Positions 36,359 through 46,382 of a stretch of DNA of 64,000 nt are shown in pieces. The notes under the pieces were generated by a model. It saw nothing but the letters and a program-made list of their open reading frames with translations, was not told the origin of the DNA and did no database searches. The stretch's first letter is position 1; every line of letters begins with the position of its first letter. The DNA is from Aquicoccus sp. G2-2 (GTDB lineage Bacteria > Pseudomonadota > Alphaproteobacteria > Rhodobacterales > Rhodobacteraceae): assembly GCF_034555965.1 (NCBI RefSeq), contig NZ_JAYDCK010000003.1:434001-498000 (forward strand), written 5' to 3'. A program made the translations under genes and the position numbers.

Positions 36359-36698
36359 GATGAAACCGCGCGAGCAGCTCGCTGACGCGGGCGCCATGCC
36401 ACCGGGCCATGTCAGAGACCGGCAGGCCTCGCTGATGGCCGATCCGGTCGAGTGACGACGGCACTTGGGCGGCCAGGAGGCATTGGATGGCGCGCAGCGC
36501 GCCCTCGACGGTATCCGCTTTCGGGCTCGGTTGCCCGAAAGCGCCATAGAGGTCGCAGAGCGTGGCGAACCCGCTGGAGTCACCGAGCGCGTCGAGCAGG
36601 TCGCAGAGACTCGCGCCGTGGCGGTGGAGGTGCTGCTCCACCGCGTAAGCGGCGCCGAGGCGGGTCTCGGCGGTGTCGAGGGGTGTGGTGTGGAGCAT
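36348..36698 (-). CDS. Unrecognised 116-residue protein
   Basis: 116 residues, Ala/Leu-rich and predicted helical, with one Cys pair (SLCDLL, TLCDLYG). A helix-turn-helix-like end (GLPVSDMARWHGARVSELLARF) is suggestive but weak. It overlaps the downstream gene by 11 bases, so the two are coupled. Family not recognised. Confidence 0.65.
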   Translation of the reverse strand: MLHTTPLDTAETRLGAAYAVEQHLHRHGASLCDLLDALGDSSGFATLCDLYGAFGQPSPKADTVEGALRAIQCLLAAQVPSSLDRIGHQRGLPVSDMARWHGARVSELLARFHHAQ

Positions 36699-36958
36699 GA
36701 TGATCTCCCTCTCATGCGGTGGTGGAAGTAGTGCTGATGTGCCTGTTTCATCGGCGTCATGGTCGGTCGCGGGAGGGGAGATGCGGTGGGTTGTGCTGCT
36801 TCCTTTCCATTGGTGTCCAAGGCTGGTTTTCGGTGCTGGTATTGAGAATATTGGCTGTTCTTTTCGAAGAAGAAGAAAAATCTGCCGCCGGCCTGTTTTT
36901 TTCGGCGCTGGCCGCGCCCCGCCGCAGACGCTCTGCGGCGGGGTGGGATCATCGGGCT

Positions 36959-37429
36959 TCAGGCTGCGCGCTCATCCGAGGCGGCGTCGTTTCCCGCGGC
37001 CCTCAGGCGGGCCAGGTGGCAAGCCGCATCGACCCGGGCCGCCAGGAGGTCACGCATGGCCAGGATCGTCCGAAAGCGCTGCTGCAATGCGTCGAGAGCA
37101 GCGCCCTTCCTCGACAGGACTGGGACTACCAAAACACGGCCGACGGCGCCGTGGTCCGGGTCCTCCGTCCCGTCGAAGATATTTCGGGTGCCGAGGGTCT
37201 CTTGCGTGATGGCATTGAGGAGAAGATCCTCGATGCGACCGATCTCGCCAGCCGCCTGGTCCGAAAGCGGCCCGTTCTTACGCAATGCGGAAAGTGTTCT
37301 CGACAGGGTGTTGATATCCGTCGCAGATATCTCCGCATCATTGGATTGGGCTTCGTCGTGCAGGAAATCGATTTCCTGCAGGGTCCGGACCCAGAGTTCC
37401 TCGAGACTCAGTTGAGTAAAATATTTCAT
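36959..37429 (-). CDS. Unrecognised helical protein, 156 residues
   Basis: 156 residues starting MKYFTQLSLEELWVRTLQEI. It is mostly helical, acidic in the first half and Ala/Arg-rich in the second (LDALQQRFRTILAMRDLLAARVDAA). No signal peptide or known motif. It sits between two other unrecognised minus-strand genes with gaps of 75-260 bases, in the same direction. The 36699-36958 gap upstream of the next gene is GC-poor near 36840-36900. Confidence 0.6.
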   Translation of the reverse strand: MKYFTQLSLEELWVRTLQEIDFLHDEAQSNDAEISATDINTLSRTLSALRKNGPLSDQAAGEIGRIEDLLLNAITQETLGTRNIFDGTEDPDHGAVGRVLVVPVLSRKGAALDALQQRFRTILAMRDLLAARVDAACHLARLRAAGNDAASDERAA

Positions 37430-37504
37430 GGCAGTTCCTCTTGTCGCGTCGTGGGTGATTGCAGGGCACCAGCCGTGCGATCTGCGCGTGGCTGGCGCTC
37501 CGTT

Positions 37505-37918
37505 TCAGGCCGCGTCTTGCTGCCGGAGGGCGAGCGCCATCGCTTCCCGCTCGTCGTCCAGTTCCCCGATTTTGACCAGCAGGTCGTAGAGCCGGTCGGT
37601 GAGCAGACAGAGCTCTTCAACCTCGGGGCTTGCCGGGTCGAGAAGACCCCAGGAAGACAAATCCGGCTCGAGTTCGTCGACGACCGGATCGAGAGACAGG
37701 AGCCGGTGCAGATCGACGAGCTTGCGCCGCGTCGCCTGGTCGAGGCGCGACGCTTCGCGCAGCGCTGACACGAGGCGCAGAACGCGGGCCTTACCGGCCT
37801 CGCCGTCGATCAGCGTCGCCGCATTGCACAGCGCCGTTCCCTGCTCGGCGAAATGCGCGCGGACGGCGGCGAGTTGCGGGTCTGCGGACAGGGTCTTCGT
37901 GGGTAGATTACGCAGCAT
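37505..37918 (-). CDS. Unrecognised helical protein, 137 residues
   Basis: 137 residues from ATG at 37918 (MLRNLPTKTLSADPQLAAVR), chosen for AAGGAG 8 bases upstream. It is Leu/Asp/Glu-rich and helical (RVLRLVSALREASRLDQATRRKLVDLHRLL), ending LDDEREAMALALRQQDAA. No membrane segment. It is the first gene of the minus-strand set and is divergent from the 38278 gene. Family not recognised. Confidence 0.65.
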   Translation of the reverse strand: MLRNLPTKTLSADPQLAAVRAHFAEQGTALCNAATLIDGEAGKARVLRLVSALREASRLDQATRRKLVDLHRLLSLDPVVDELEPDLSSWGLLDPASPEVEELCLLTDRLYDLLVKIGELDDEREAMALALRQQDAA

Positions 37919-38277
37919 ATGAGTTCTCCTTGGTTGCGCGTCTGCCATTCGGGCAGCATCAAGCCTGTCCGCATGTTGTTTTTCCGAGATGAGCCTCCTT
38001 GTTGTTTGTCCGGTTGCAGGGCCGCTGTTCCTGTGTCTCGAAACGAAGATTGGCCAACTGCTCGCGACACGAAGAAAAAACTTTGGCTTTGTTCGCATTG
38101 CAGGGTGTATTCCACTGCCACCGCCTTCAATCGGCACCATGATGTCGAATGACGAGCTTGGCCGTAGCACGGCGGCGTCGCTCAACCCGATTGTGCTTGT
38201 GGGGCTGGTCCGGCCCTATGCCCGGCGCTTCATCCTCGGACGGCGCTGTGGCAATCTCGACATGACAAGGGGGTAAC
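37919..38277. other. Divergent intergenic region in the island
   Basis: 359 bases between divergent starts at 37918 and 38278. Besides the two ribosome sites nothing specific was recognised. Confidence 0.35.
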
Positions 38278-39534
38278 ATGGCCCGAAGCACGACACACAA
38301 ATGGGCATTCAAGCCCGGCATGCGCGCAGGTGCATTCGGCTGGCGCGGCACTGCGAAGGCCATCTCGCGGTTGAAGGCTGCGACGCGCGAGATCAAGGTC
38401 CTGCGGAAAAGCGATCCGGTCGTGGCCGGTGATGGCGTCATCGCACTGGCAGAGCGCATTTGGCCGGCATTCGAACATATCGATACCTCCTCCGGCGCGC
38501 TTGGCACCGCCGTGGCGCGTACTCTCGAAGACCTGGCCCCGATCCTGATCGATGCGCCGGCGGACGAGACCACGCGCGCGGCCTGGGCGGAGCGGCTGCG
38601 CATGGCGATCCTCGACGACGGCGTGGATTATCTCGCCCCACTCGCCGATCGTTTCGGTGAGATCGCGCAGATCCCGTCGGTGATCAACGATCACGCGGAT
38701 CGCGATCTCGCCCTGATCTCGGCCGCATGGGCGGATCATGACCGCCTTTCGCATGTGCCGACCGCCACGCTGACCCTGTCCTGTCTGCTGGAAGCGGGTC
38801 GTCATGAGGAATTGCTGGCCCTCGTGGACAGCGCGAGGACACGTCTGTGGTTTCATGAGAAGTTCGCCGCCGAGGCACTTGTCCGCCAGGGGCGCGAGGC
38901 TGACGCTTTAGCGCGCGCCGCTGCGCTGCTCGAAGGGGGAAGCATGCCTTGGGGGTATCGCGCCATCGCAGGCTTTTGCGAAACCCTCCTGATCCGGCAA
39001 GGGCAGGAAGACGAAGCCTATACCTGCTATGGCTTGCCGATGACGTCTGGGACGACATGGCTTGCGATGTGGCGGGACCTTGTGAAGCGCTACCCGGACA
39101 GGGATCCGCGCTCGGTCCTCGAAGACCTGATGGCCCACCATGGTCGAAAGGGAAAATGGTTCGCCGCCGCGAAGACCGCCGGATATCTCGATATCGCCCT
39201 CGCTTGCGCTGCCGACCACGAGGCGGCGCCCGCTACCCTGATCCGCGCGGCTCGGGATTTCGTGCAGAGGGATCCCGCCTTCGCCTCAGGCGTGGCGCTG
39301 CATGGCATCGCGCATCTGCTCGCTGGCCGTGGCTTCGAAGCCTCCCCTCGCGATATCGACGATGCGGTCGCTCACCTCTTGGCAGCCGCCCGACAGATCG
39401 ACCGCACATCCTGGGCGCTGGACCAGTTGCGCAGGCTCGCCAGCGACCAAAGCGGAGAAGACCTGATGGTCAAGAGATTGCGACTGCTGATTGCGCAGCT
39501 GGAAGGAGAGATCGGCGCCGGGACAAATTCATGA
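38278..39534 (+). CDS. Conserved hypothetical helical-repeat protein
   Basis: 418 residues from ATG at 38278, with AAGGGGG just upstream. It begins MARSTTHKWAFKPGMRAGAF, a start I associate with a widely scattered hypothetical family in genomic islands. The rest is tandem helical repeats resembling TPR/SEL1 (LSCLLEAGRHEELLALVDSAR, FAAEALVRQGREADALARAAALLEGG, FCETLLIRQGQEDEAYTCYGL). No enzyme motif, signal or membrane segment was found. The role is unknown; a scaffold function is only a guess from the repeats. Confidence 0.7.
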   Translation: MARSTTHKWAFKPGMRAGAFGWRGTAKAISRLKAATREIKVLRKSDPVVAGDGVIALAERIWPAFEHIDTSSGALGTAVARTLEDLAPILIDAPADETTRAAWAERLRMAILDDGVDYLAPLADRFGEIAQIPSVINDHADRDLALISAAWADHDRLSHVPTATLTLSCLLEAGRHEELLALVDSARTRLWFHEKFAAEALVRQGREADALARAAALLEGGSMPWGYRAIAGFCETLLIRQGQEDEAYTCYGLPMTSGTTWLAMWRDLVKRYPDRDPRSVLEDLMAHHGRKGKWFAAAKTAGYLDIALACAADHEAAPATLIRAARDFVQRDPAFASGVALHGIAHLLAGRGFEASPRDIDDAVAHLLAAARQIDRTSWALDQLRRLASDQSGEDLMVKRLRLLIAQLEGEIGAGTNS

Positions 39535-39924
39535 GAGCGGCCGGCCCAAAGCGGCCTTCCATCCAGCACGCCGATGCCGCGCCGCAGCTTCACCAGACCG
39601 GCCATTCGTCCATGGTGCAGCATTTTCCGAGGACGAAGGTCGGCAGAGCGGGACTTAACGGGCCTTCGCCGCGCCAGCCCTAATTTCAGCTTTCTGCACA
39701 TTGCGCCTGCAGCGAAAAGCTCCAAGGGCCTGAAACGGAAATTCGCTGCGTGCGCGAATTGGCGTGACTTTTTCAGCGAATGCGGCACCCTGAAGGCGGA
39801 GGACAACCTGACAATGCCTGTTTGTCTGACACGAGAGCCTGCGCTTGGCTCACCTTACATAGGCAGCGGCAGACGTGTCAGAGCAGATCATCCGTGAAGA
39901 GATGTAGATGCTCGAACCCCGAAC
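39535..39924. repeat. Intergenic region with a degenerate dispersed repeat
   Basis: 390 bases without a supported gene. GATGCCGCGCCGCAGCTT at 39573-39590, continuing to about 39632, resembles 49365-49420 in the same orientation. The two copies flank the dmd module and IS66. Confidence 0.45.
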
Positions 39925-40938
39925 TCACAATCGGTACGATCCGGGCGTCCTGTCGGTCCATTTATGAAAGGCTCGGTGGAAGTTGGACGGTGCAGAAAAG
40001 CCGGTGTCAAAGGCGATCTGTTCGATGCTGTCCGTACCTTGCTGAAGCGCGCGGATAGCGATGTCGCGGCGCAGAGCGTCCTTTATGTCCTGAAAGGATG
40101 TCCCTTCCTCTTTCAGGCGACGGTTCAGCGTCCGGGGCGTGATTTTCAACGCGTAGGCCGCATCCGGAAGCTGGCAGTTCTGCCATGCGGCCCCGTACAG
40201 AAAGGCGCGAACGCGCAGGCTGTTTGTATGTCCGCGCGAGCCAGTGAAGATCCAGTCAATCGGCGCGCGTTCAAGGAACACGGATGCCTCGGCGGGACTG
40301 CGGGTGATCGGACGGTTGAATTGGCGTGGATCGAAAAGGATGCTGGTTTGCGCTGCATCAAACGCTACCGGGCAAGGGAAGACTACTGCGTAATCGGCCG
40401 CAAAATCTGGACGAGGGAAGGAAAAGTGAACCGCTTTGACCGCCGTTTCCGCCCCGCCGAGCCAGGACAGGAGCCCATGCGCCAATTTCAGTATCAGCAT
40501 GTGGCCAAATCGCTGCGGACGGGTTTCGTTCGAATAGGGGACCAACGCCAGTTCCACCTCCTCCGGACTGTTACGCAAGTTCAGGCGGAAATCATCCAAC
40601 ACCAGGTTCCAGAACGTCGAAAACCGAAACAGCGCCGAGACCAGGCTACTCGCCTCTCGCTGCACGGTGAGAAGATGCTGCAGGGCGCGGGGACGGATCG
40701 GGCGGCTCCATAGGCCCATCATCTCATCGCCGATCTCTGGCGCGGCAAGCTGATACAACCGGGCAATTTCTTCGAGCGTGACACGCTGAGTGGGCGCCAT
40801 CGGGCTGGTTTGCAGACCAGATCGCTCCAACATCGAGGCCATCGCCTCTGATGTGCATCGAGATTTAAGCGCATCAAGCCAGTCCCGGATGAAACCCGCC
40901 GAAACGGTCGTCAGAGAGATGGGGTCATGACCGGTCAT
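39925..40938 (-). CDS. AraC-family transcriptional regulator
   Basis: 337 residues. An N-terminal arabinose-operon-type sensing domain (about 20-200) is followed by two HTH motifs: AAWQNCQLPDAAYALKITPRTLNRRLKEEG near 245-275 and IEQIAFDTGFSAPSNFHRAFHKWTDRTPGSYR at the end, the AraC signature. It is divergent from dmdC with 113 bases between starts, so it probably controls the dmd operon in response to DMSP or a breakdown product. The effector is inferred from position only. Confidence 0.9.
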   Translation of the reverse strand: MTGHDPISLTTVSAGFIRDWLDALKSRCTSEAMASMLERSGLQTSPMAPTQRVTLEEIARLYQLAAPEIGDEMMGLWSRPIRPRALQHLLTVQREASSLVSALFRFSTFWNLVLDDFRLNLRNSPEEVELALVPYSNETRPQRFGHMLILKLAHGLLSWLGGAETAVKAVHFSFPRPDFAADYAVVFPCPVAFDAAQTSILFDPRQFNRPITRSPAEASVFLERAPIDWIFTGSRGHTNSLRVRAFLYGAAWQNCQLPDAAYALKITPRTLNRRLKEEGTSFQDIKDALRRDIAIRALQQGTDSIEQIAFDTGFSAPSNFHRAFHKWTDRTPGSYRL

Positions 40939-41051
40939 GCACTGGCCCTCGGTGGCGTGATCAGATAGGAAATTGGCAAAAAACGAGCTTCATGGCAAGG
41001 CTTGCAGCGGATAGATGACGTAAAGCCATAGTTGCCGTCGGAGAGACAGGT

Positions 41052-42815
41052 ATGTCCTATCAGCCGCCCGTGCAGGATTTGATGTTCTGCATCCAAGACC
41101 TCTCCCATTGGGAACGCGTGTCCGCGCTGGAGGAGTATTCCGAATGCGAACTGCAGGACATAAGCGCCGCGCTGGAGGGCTATGCCCGGTTCTGCGCCGA
41201 ACAGATCGTGCCAGTGTCTCAAGTCGGGGACACGCTGGGGGCGCGGTTCGACAATGGTCGCGTGATCATGCCCGAAGGCCACGCGGAGGCCTATGCCCAG
41301 TTCGTCGAAATGGGTTGGCAGGCGTTGACCCATCCGGTGGAGTATGGCGGCATCGGGCTGCCGCGGGCCGTCGGCGCCGCGGCGGTGGAGATGCTGAATG
41401 CCGCCGATATGAGCTTTGGCCTCTGTCCGCTTCTGACCGATGGCGCGATTGAGGCGCTGCTGCTGACCGGCTCGGACGCACAGAAAGCCACCTATCTGGA
41501 GCCGCTGATCGCAGGGCGCTGGTCCGGCACGATGAACCTGACCGAACCGCAGGCGGGCAGCGATCTGGGCCGGGTGGCAACCAAGGCCATGCGGCGCGAC
41601 GATGGCACCTATGGCATCACCGGCACGAAGATTTTCATCACCTATGGTGCCCATGATCTGACCGAGAACATCATCCACCTCGTGCTGGCAGGCACACCTG
41701 ATGTGCCATCCGGGCCGAAGGGGCTGAGCCTGTTCATCGTGCCGCAGAAGTTGGTGGAACCGGATGGGACGCCGGGGGCCGGGAACGCGGTCAACTGTGT
41801 GAGCATCGAACACAAACTGGGCGTGCGCGCCAGCCCGACGGCTGTGGTGGAGTACGACGATGCCACCGGGTTCCTGGTCGGCGAGGAGAACAGCGGCCTC
41901 GAATACATGTTCATCATGATGAACGCCGCTCGGTTCTCAGTCGGGGTGCAGGGCATCGCCACGTCCGAGCGGGTCTATCAACGGGCGCTGGCCTATGCGC
42001 GCGAGCGGGTGCAAAGCCGACCGGTGAACGGTCAGAGCAAGGACGCCGTCGCGATCATCGACCACCCGGATGTCCGCCGCATGCTGATGCGGATGCGCAG
42101 CCTGACCGAAGGCGGACGGGCGATGGCGATGGCGACCGCCGGGCTCTTAGACATCGCCCACCATCAGGATGATCCCGAAGCGCTTGCGCTGGCCGAATTC
42201 ATGGTCCCGCTGGTCAAGAGCTATTGCACCGAACGCGCGGTCGAGGCCGCCTCGCTGGGTGTGCAGATTCATGGCGGCATGGGCTTCATCGAAGAAACCG
42301 GCGCCGCGCAGCACTATCGCGATGCCCGCATTCTGCCGATCTACGAGGGCACCACGGCCATTCAGGCCAACGACCTTGTGGGGCGCAAGGTGATGCGCGA
42401 CGGGGGCGAGACCGCCCGCCGGTTCGCAGCCCGGACAGCGGAAACCGAAGCGGCGCTGGCCAAGGGGGATGCCACCGCGCAAGCGATCGGCACGCGGCTC
42501 GCAATCACGTGCGGCGCGTTCGAAGGCGCGCTGGACTGGATGCTGGAGACCAGCCGCAAGGATATCGATGCGGCCTTCGCGCGCTCTGTTCCCTTCCTGA
42601 TGCTGACCGGCACATTGGCGGCAGGGTGGCAACACGCCAAGGGTGCTCTGGTGGCGCAAACCGCGTGCGACGCCGGGCAGGACAGCGCGTTCATGACCGG
42701 GAAAATCGCCACCGCCCTGTTCTATGCCCAGCACATCCTGCCCGAATGCGCCACCGAACAAACCCGCATCCTGCACGGCGCACAAAGCCTGCTCGATGCG
42801 GCTTTCACCGATTGA
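41052..42815 (+). CDS. dmdC: 3-methylmercaptopropionyl-CoA dehydrogenase
   Basis: 587 residues with the extra N- and C-terminal domains of the DmdC-type acyl-CoA dehydrogenases (about 590 residues against 380 in ordinary ones). ATG at 41052 follows GGAGAGACAGG. Family blocks: TMNLTEPQAGSDLG, ITGTKIFITYGAHD, SIEHKLGVRASPTAVV, GVQIHGGMGFIEETGAAQHYRDARI (catalytic region) and LPIYEGTTAIQANDL. It oxidises MMPA-CoA to methylthioacryloyl-CoA in the DMSP demethylation pathway. The assignment rests on similarity plus dmdA, B and D neighbours. Confidence 0.88.
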   Translation: MSYQPPVQDLMFCIQDLSHWERVSALEEYSECELQDISAALEGYARFCAEQIVPVSQVGDTLGARFDNGRVIMPEGHAEAYAQFVEMGWQALTHPVEYGGIGLPRAVGAAAVEMLNAADMSFGLCPLLTDGAIEALLLTGSDAQKATYLEPLIAGRWSGTMNLTEPQAGSDLGRVATKAMRRDDGTYGITGTKIFITYGAHDLTENIIHLVLAGTPDVPSGPKGLSLFIVPQKLVEPDGTPGAGNAVNCVSIEHKLGVRASPTAVVEYDDATGFLVGEENSGLEYMFIMMNAARFSVGVQGIATSERVYQRALAYARERVQSRPVNGQSKDAVAIIDHPDVRRMLMRMRSLTEGGRAMAMATAGLLDIAHHQDDPEALALAEFMVPLVKSYCTERAVEAASLGVQIHGGMGFIEETGAAQHYRDARILPIYEGTTAIQANDLVGRKVMRDGGETARRFAARTAETEAALAKGDATAQAIGTRLAITCGAFEGALDWMLETSRKDIDAAFARSVPFLMLTGTLAAGWQHAKGALVAQTACDAGQDSAFMTGKIATALFYAQHILPECATEQTRILHGAQSLLDAAFTD

Positions 42816-42836
42816 TCCCTCGAAAGGACCCGACCC

Positions 42837-43646
42837 ATGAATGACGTCGTGAACCCCGACACCTACGAACGCCTCACGATTTCCGAGCGTGACAACGGAC
42901 TCTATGTCGTGACGCTGAACCGCCCGGAAAAGCGCAACGCGCTGGATGTGGTCACCATCGAGGAACTGATCCGCTTTTTCAGCGGCGCGCGGCTGGCGGG
43001 CGTCAAGGCGGTGTTGCTGGAAGGCGCGGGCGATCACTTCTGCGCGGGTCTCGATCTGGTCGAGCATTGGAAGGCCGACCGCAGCGCCGATGATTTCATG
43101 CATGTCTGCCTGCGCTGGCACGAGGCCTTCAACAAAATGGAATATGGCGGCGTGCCGATCATTGCCGCGCTTAAGGGGGCGGTTGTGGGCGGTGGCCTGG
43201 AACTGGCCAGCGCCGCCCATGTGCGCGTGATCGACCCCGGCACCTATTTCGCCCTGCCCGAAGGCCAACGCGGCATTTTCACCGGTGGCGGTGCGACGAT
43301 CCGGGTGTCTGACATGATCGGCAAGTACCGCATGATCGACATGATCCTGACGGGCCGTGTCTATCAGGGGCAAGAGGCGGTCGAACTGGGGCTGGCACAA
43401 TACATCACCGAGGAGGGTGGCAGCTTTGCCAAGGCGATGGAGCTGGCGGACAAGGTAGCGCAGAATTTGCCGCTGACGAACTTTGCGATCTGTTCCGCCG
43501 TGAGCCACATGAACAACATGTCCGGCATGGACGCCGCCTATGCCGAGGCCTTCGTGGGCGGCATCGTCAACACCCAGCCCGCTGCGCGCGAGCGTCTCGA
43601 AGCTTTCGCCAACAAGACCGCCGCCCGCGTGCGGCCCAACAGCTAA
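42837..43646 (+). CDS. dmdD: Methylthioacryloyl-CoA hydratase
   Basis: 269 residues of the crotonase family. Blocks [28 protein letters not shown] (oxyanion hole), [19 protein letters not shown] and [14 protein letters not shown] hold two glutamates in the positions of DmdD. It hydrates methylthioacryloyl-CoA and releases methanethiol, acetaldehyde, CO2 and CoA. It lies 21 bases after dmdC, and GAAAGGACC precedes the ATG. Confidence 0.87.
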   Translation: MNDVVNPDTYERLTISERDNGLYVVTLNRPEKRNALDVVTIEELIRFFSGARLAGVKAVLLEGAGDHFCAGLDLVEHWKADRSADDFMHVCLRWHEAFNKMEYGGVPIIAALKGAVVGGGLELASAAHVRVIDPGTYFALPEGQRGIFTGGGATIRVSDMIGKYRMIDMILTGRVYQGQEAVELGLAQYITEEGGSFAKAMELADKVAQNLPLTNFAICSAVSHMNNMSGMDAAYAEAFVGGIVNTQPAARERLEAFANKTAARVRPNS

Positions 43647-43662
43647 GTCAGGCGGACCCCGG

Positions 43663-45273
43663 ATGCGTCACCATTTTGAGGCTATTCAGAAGACACTGGC
43701 CAACCATGTGCCCCTGTCGCCACTGTCCTTCCTGCGCCGCGCCGAGAGTTTGCACGGCGCGCGCACGGCGGTGATCTATGGTGATATCCGGCGTAGCTGG
43801 GCCGAAACCGCCGCCCGCATTCGCGCGGTGGCCGGGGGGCTTGTGGGGCTTGGCGTGCAAAAAGGCGATACCGTCACGGTGCTGAGCCCGAATGTCCCCG
43901 AGCTGTTTGAGCTGCATTTTGCGCTGCCACTGACCGGCGCGGTGCTGAACACGCTCAACACCCGGCTGGAACCCGAGACCATCGCCTATATCCTCGACCA
44001 CGCGGATACCAAGCTGGTGATCGTGGATCGGGAACTGGTGCCGTTGCTGTCACAGGCCTTCGGCCTGCTGGGGCGCAGCCTGCCGGTGGTAGAAAACGCC
44101 GACCTGATTGCGCCGGGCGAAACCCTTGGCGGCCCGACCTATGACAGCCTGCTGGCCAGCGCACCCATGCCGATCGCCCTACCGGATGATGAATGGAACG
44201 CGATTGCGCTGAATTACACCTCCGGCACCTCCGGGCGTCCCAAGGGCGTCGCCTATCACCATCGCGGCGCTTACCTGATGGCGCTTGGCACCGGAACCGC
44301 GTGGCAGGTGCCGCCCTATCCTACTTATCTGTCAGTAGTCCCGATGTTCCACTGCAACGGCTGGGGGCATCCCTGGCTGATGGCCATGCTCGGGGGGACG
44401 ATGGTCTTCACCCGTGTTCCGGCAGCGGACCGCATTCTGGACGCGATCCGAACCCATGGCGTGACCCACTTCGGCGCAGCGCCCATCGTCTTGCAGATGT
44501 TGGCCGAAGCGGAGAGCGGCACCGCGCCCTTCGTTCCGGCGATCCGCGTCCTGACCGCAGGCGCTCCACCGCCACCCTCGGTTCTGGAAAAGACCCGAGT
44601 CATGGGGTTCGATGTCATGCAGGTCTATGGCCTGACGGAAACCTACGGCCATATCTCGCAGTGTCTGTGGCAAGAGGACTGGGACAATCTCACCCCCGCG
44701 GAGCAATCCGAATTGCAGTCGCAACAGGGCATTGCCTTCCCCATGGTCGAAGAGGTCGCCGTGATCGACCGCGCCAGCGGCGCGCCTGTCCCGCCCGATG
44801 GTACCACGCAAGGAGAAATCGCCATTCGCGGCAATACGGTCATGGCGGGCTATTACAAGGATGCCGAGGCCACCGCAGCAGCCTTTGCGGATGGCTGGTT
44901 CTGGTCCGGCGATGGCGCTGTCATGCACGAAAACGCCTATATCCAGATCCGCGACCGCCTCAAGGACGTCATCATCTCGGGCGGAGAGAACATATCCTCG
45001 GTCGAGGTCGAGGCCGTGCTTTACCGGCATGAGGCTGTGCAAGCCGCCGCCGTGGTTGCCATGCCGCACGAAAAATGGGGCGAAGTCCCCTGCGCCTTTG
45101 TCGAATTGCGCGACGGGTCCGAGGTCTCTGCGGAGGGCCTCATCGGTTTTTGCCGCACGCATCTGGCCGGCTTCAAAGCCCCCAAGGCTGTCATATTCGA
45201 ACCCCTCCCTAAAACATCCACCGGCAAGATCCAGAAGTTCCAGCTTCGCAATCGCGCCAAAGACTTGGAGTAA
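43663..45273 (+). CDS. dmdB: 3-methylmercaptopropionate-CoA ligase
   Basis: 536 residues of the ANL adenylating family. ATG at 43663 (MRHHFEAIQKTLANHVPLSP) is preferred although its ribosome site is weak. AMP-binding motif: LNYTSGTSGRPKGVAYHHRGAY; then VYGLTETYGH, GWFWSGDGAV and DRLKDVIISGGENISSVEVE; the acylation Lys is in KTSTGKIQKFQLR near the end. It activates methylmercaptopropionate with CoA. Sits between dmdD and dmdA in one direction. Confidence 0.86.
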   Translation: MRHHFEAIQKTLANHVPLSPLSFLRRAESLHGARTAVIYGDIRRSWAETAARIRAVAGGLVGLGVQKGDTVTVLSPNVPELFELHFALPLTGAVLNTLNTRLEPETIAYILDHADTKLVIVDRELVPLLSQAFGLLGRSLPVVENADLIAPGETLGGPTYDSLLASAPMPIALPDDEWNAIALNYTSGTSGRPKGVAYHHRGAYLMALGTGTAWQVPPYPTYLSVVPMFHCNGWGHPWLMAMLGGTMVFTRVPAADRILDAIRTHGVTHFGAAPIVLQMLAEAESGTAPFVPAIRVLTAGAPPPPSVLEKTRVMGFDVMQVYGLTETYGHISQCLWQEDWDNLTPAEQSELQSQQGIAFPMVEEVAVIDRASGAPVPPDGTTQGEIAIRGNTVMAGYYKDAEATAAAFADGWFWSGDGAVMHENAYIQIRDRLKDVIISGGENISSVEVEAVLYRHEAVQAAAVVAMPHEKWGEVPCAFVELRDGSEVSAEGLIGFCRTHLAGFKAPKAVIFEPLPKTSTGKIQKFQLRNRAKDLE

Positions 45274-45279
45274 ACTGGA

Positions 45280-46382
45280 ATGGCACTGCTTTCACCCTCG
45301 CGCAGGCTTCGTCGCACCCCTTCTCGGACGGTGTGGATGCCGCTGGCGTCAAGGCCTACACGGTCTATAACCACATGCTCTTGCCGACGGTGTTCCGCTC
45401 GGTCGAAGAGGATTATCACCATCTGAAACAGGCGGTGCAGATCTGGGACGTCGCCTGCGAACGCCAGGTCGAGCTGCGTGGCCCCGATGCCGGGCGTCTG
45501 ATGCAGCTGCTGACCCCGCGCGACCTGCGGTCGATGCTGCCCGGTCAGTGCTATTACGTTCCGATCGTCGACGAGACCGGCGGCATGCTGAACGATCCCG
45601 TGGCCGTGAAACTGGCCGAGGATCGCTGGTGGATCTCTATCGCTGACAGCGATTTGTTGTATTGGGTCAAGGGATTGGCCTATGGCTATCGCCTCGACGT
45701 GCTGGTGGACGAACCCGACGTGTCGCCGCTTGCCGTGCAGGGGCCACGGGCCGATGATCTGATGGCGGCGGTTTTTGGCGATGCCGTGCGCGACATCCGC
45801 TTCTTCCGCTTTACGCATCTCGATTTCCAGGGGCAAGACATGGTGGTCGCGCGCTCGGGCTACTCCAAGCAAGGCGGGTTTGAGATCTATGTCGAGGGCG
45901 AAGAGCTTGGCATGCCGCTGTGGAACGCCCTGATGGAGGCTGGCAAGTCGATGGACGTCCATGCCGGCTGCCCCAACCTGATCGAACGGATCGAGGGTGG
46001 GTTGCTGTCCTACGGAAACGACATGACCGACGACAACACGCCGCATGAATGCGGGCTCGGAAAGTTCTGCAACACCCAGACCGCCATTGGCTGTATCGGT
46101 CGCGATGCCTTGCTGCGCGTCGCTAAGGAAGGCCCGGTCAAGCAAATCCGTGCGCTGGAGATCGACGGCCCGGCCGTGCCCGGCTGCGACCGCTGGTGGC
46201 CGCTGAAGCACCGGGAGAAAACGGTTGGCCGGGTCTCGTCGGCCGCCTGGTCGCCTGATTTCAAGACAAATGTCGCCATCGGCATGGTGCGCATGACCCA
46301 TTGGGACGACGGCACCGAGCTGACCGTCGAGACGCCAGACGGGCCGCGACAGGCCAAAGTTCGCGAGAATTTTTGGGGATAG
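45280..46382 (+). CDS. dmdA: Dimethylsulfoniopropionate demethylase, frameshifted near its start
   Basis: About 367 residues after correction; ATG at 45280 (MALLSPSRRLRRTPFSDGVD) follows GGAG. Adding one C to the C4 run at 45317-45320 links this start to the rest in frame. The protein is a GcvT-type aminomethyltransferase with DmdA marks: AYTVYNHMLLPTVF, VWD-like QIWDVACERQV, QCYYVPIVDETGGMLNDPVAVKL, LAVQGPRADDLM, GWSKQ-like SGYSKQGGFEIYVEGEELGMPLWNA and GLLSYGNDMTDDNTPHECGLGKFCN. It moves a methyl from DMSP to tetrahydrofolate. Confidence 0.88.

Noticed and set aside
36359-36952. Long N-terminal extension of the gene ending at 35960
   Set aside because: This part overlaps a better-supported gene in another frame and is Ser/Thr/Arg-rich shadow sequence.
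42147-43508. Long minus-strand frame opposite dmdC/dmdD (453 codons)
   Set aside because: Shadow of two well-supported genes; no ribosome site or domain.
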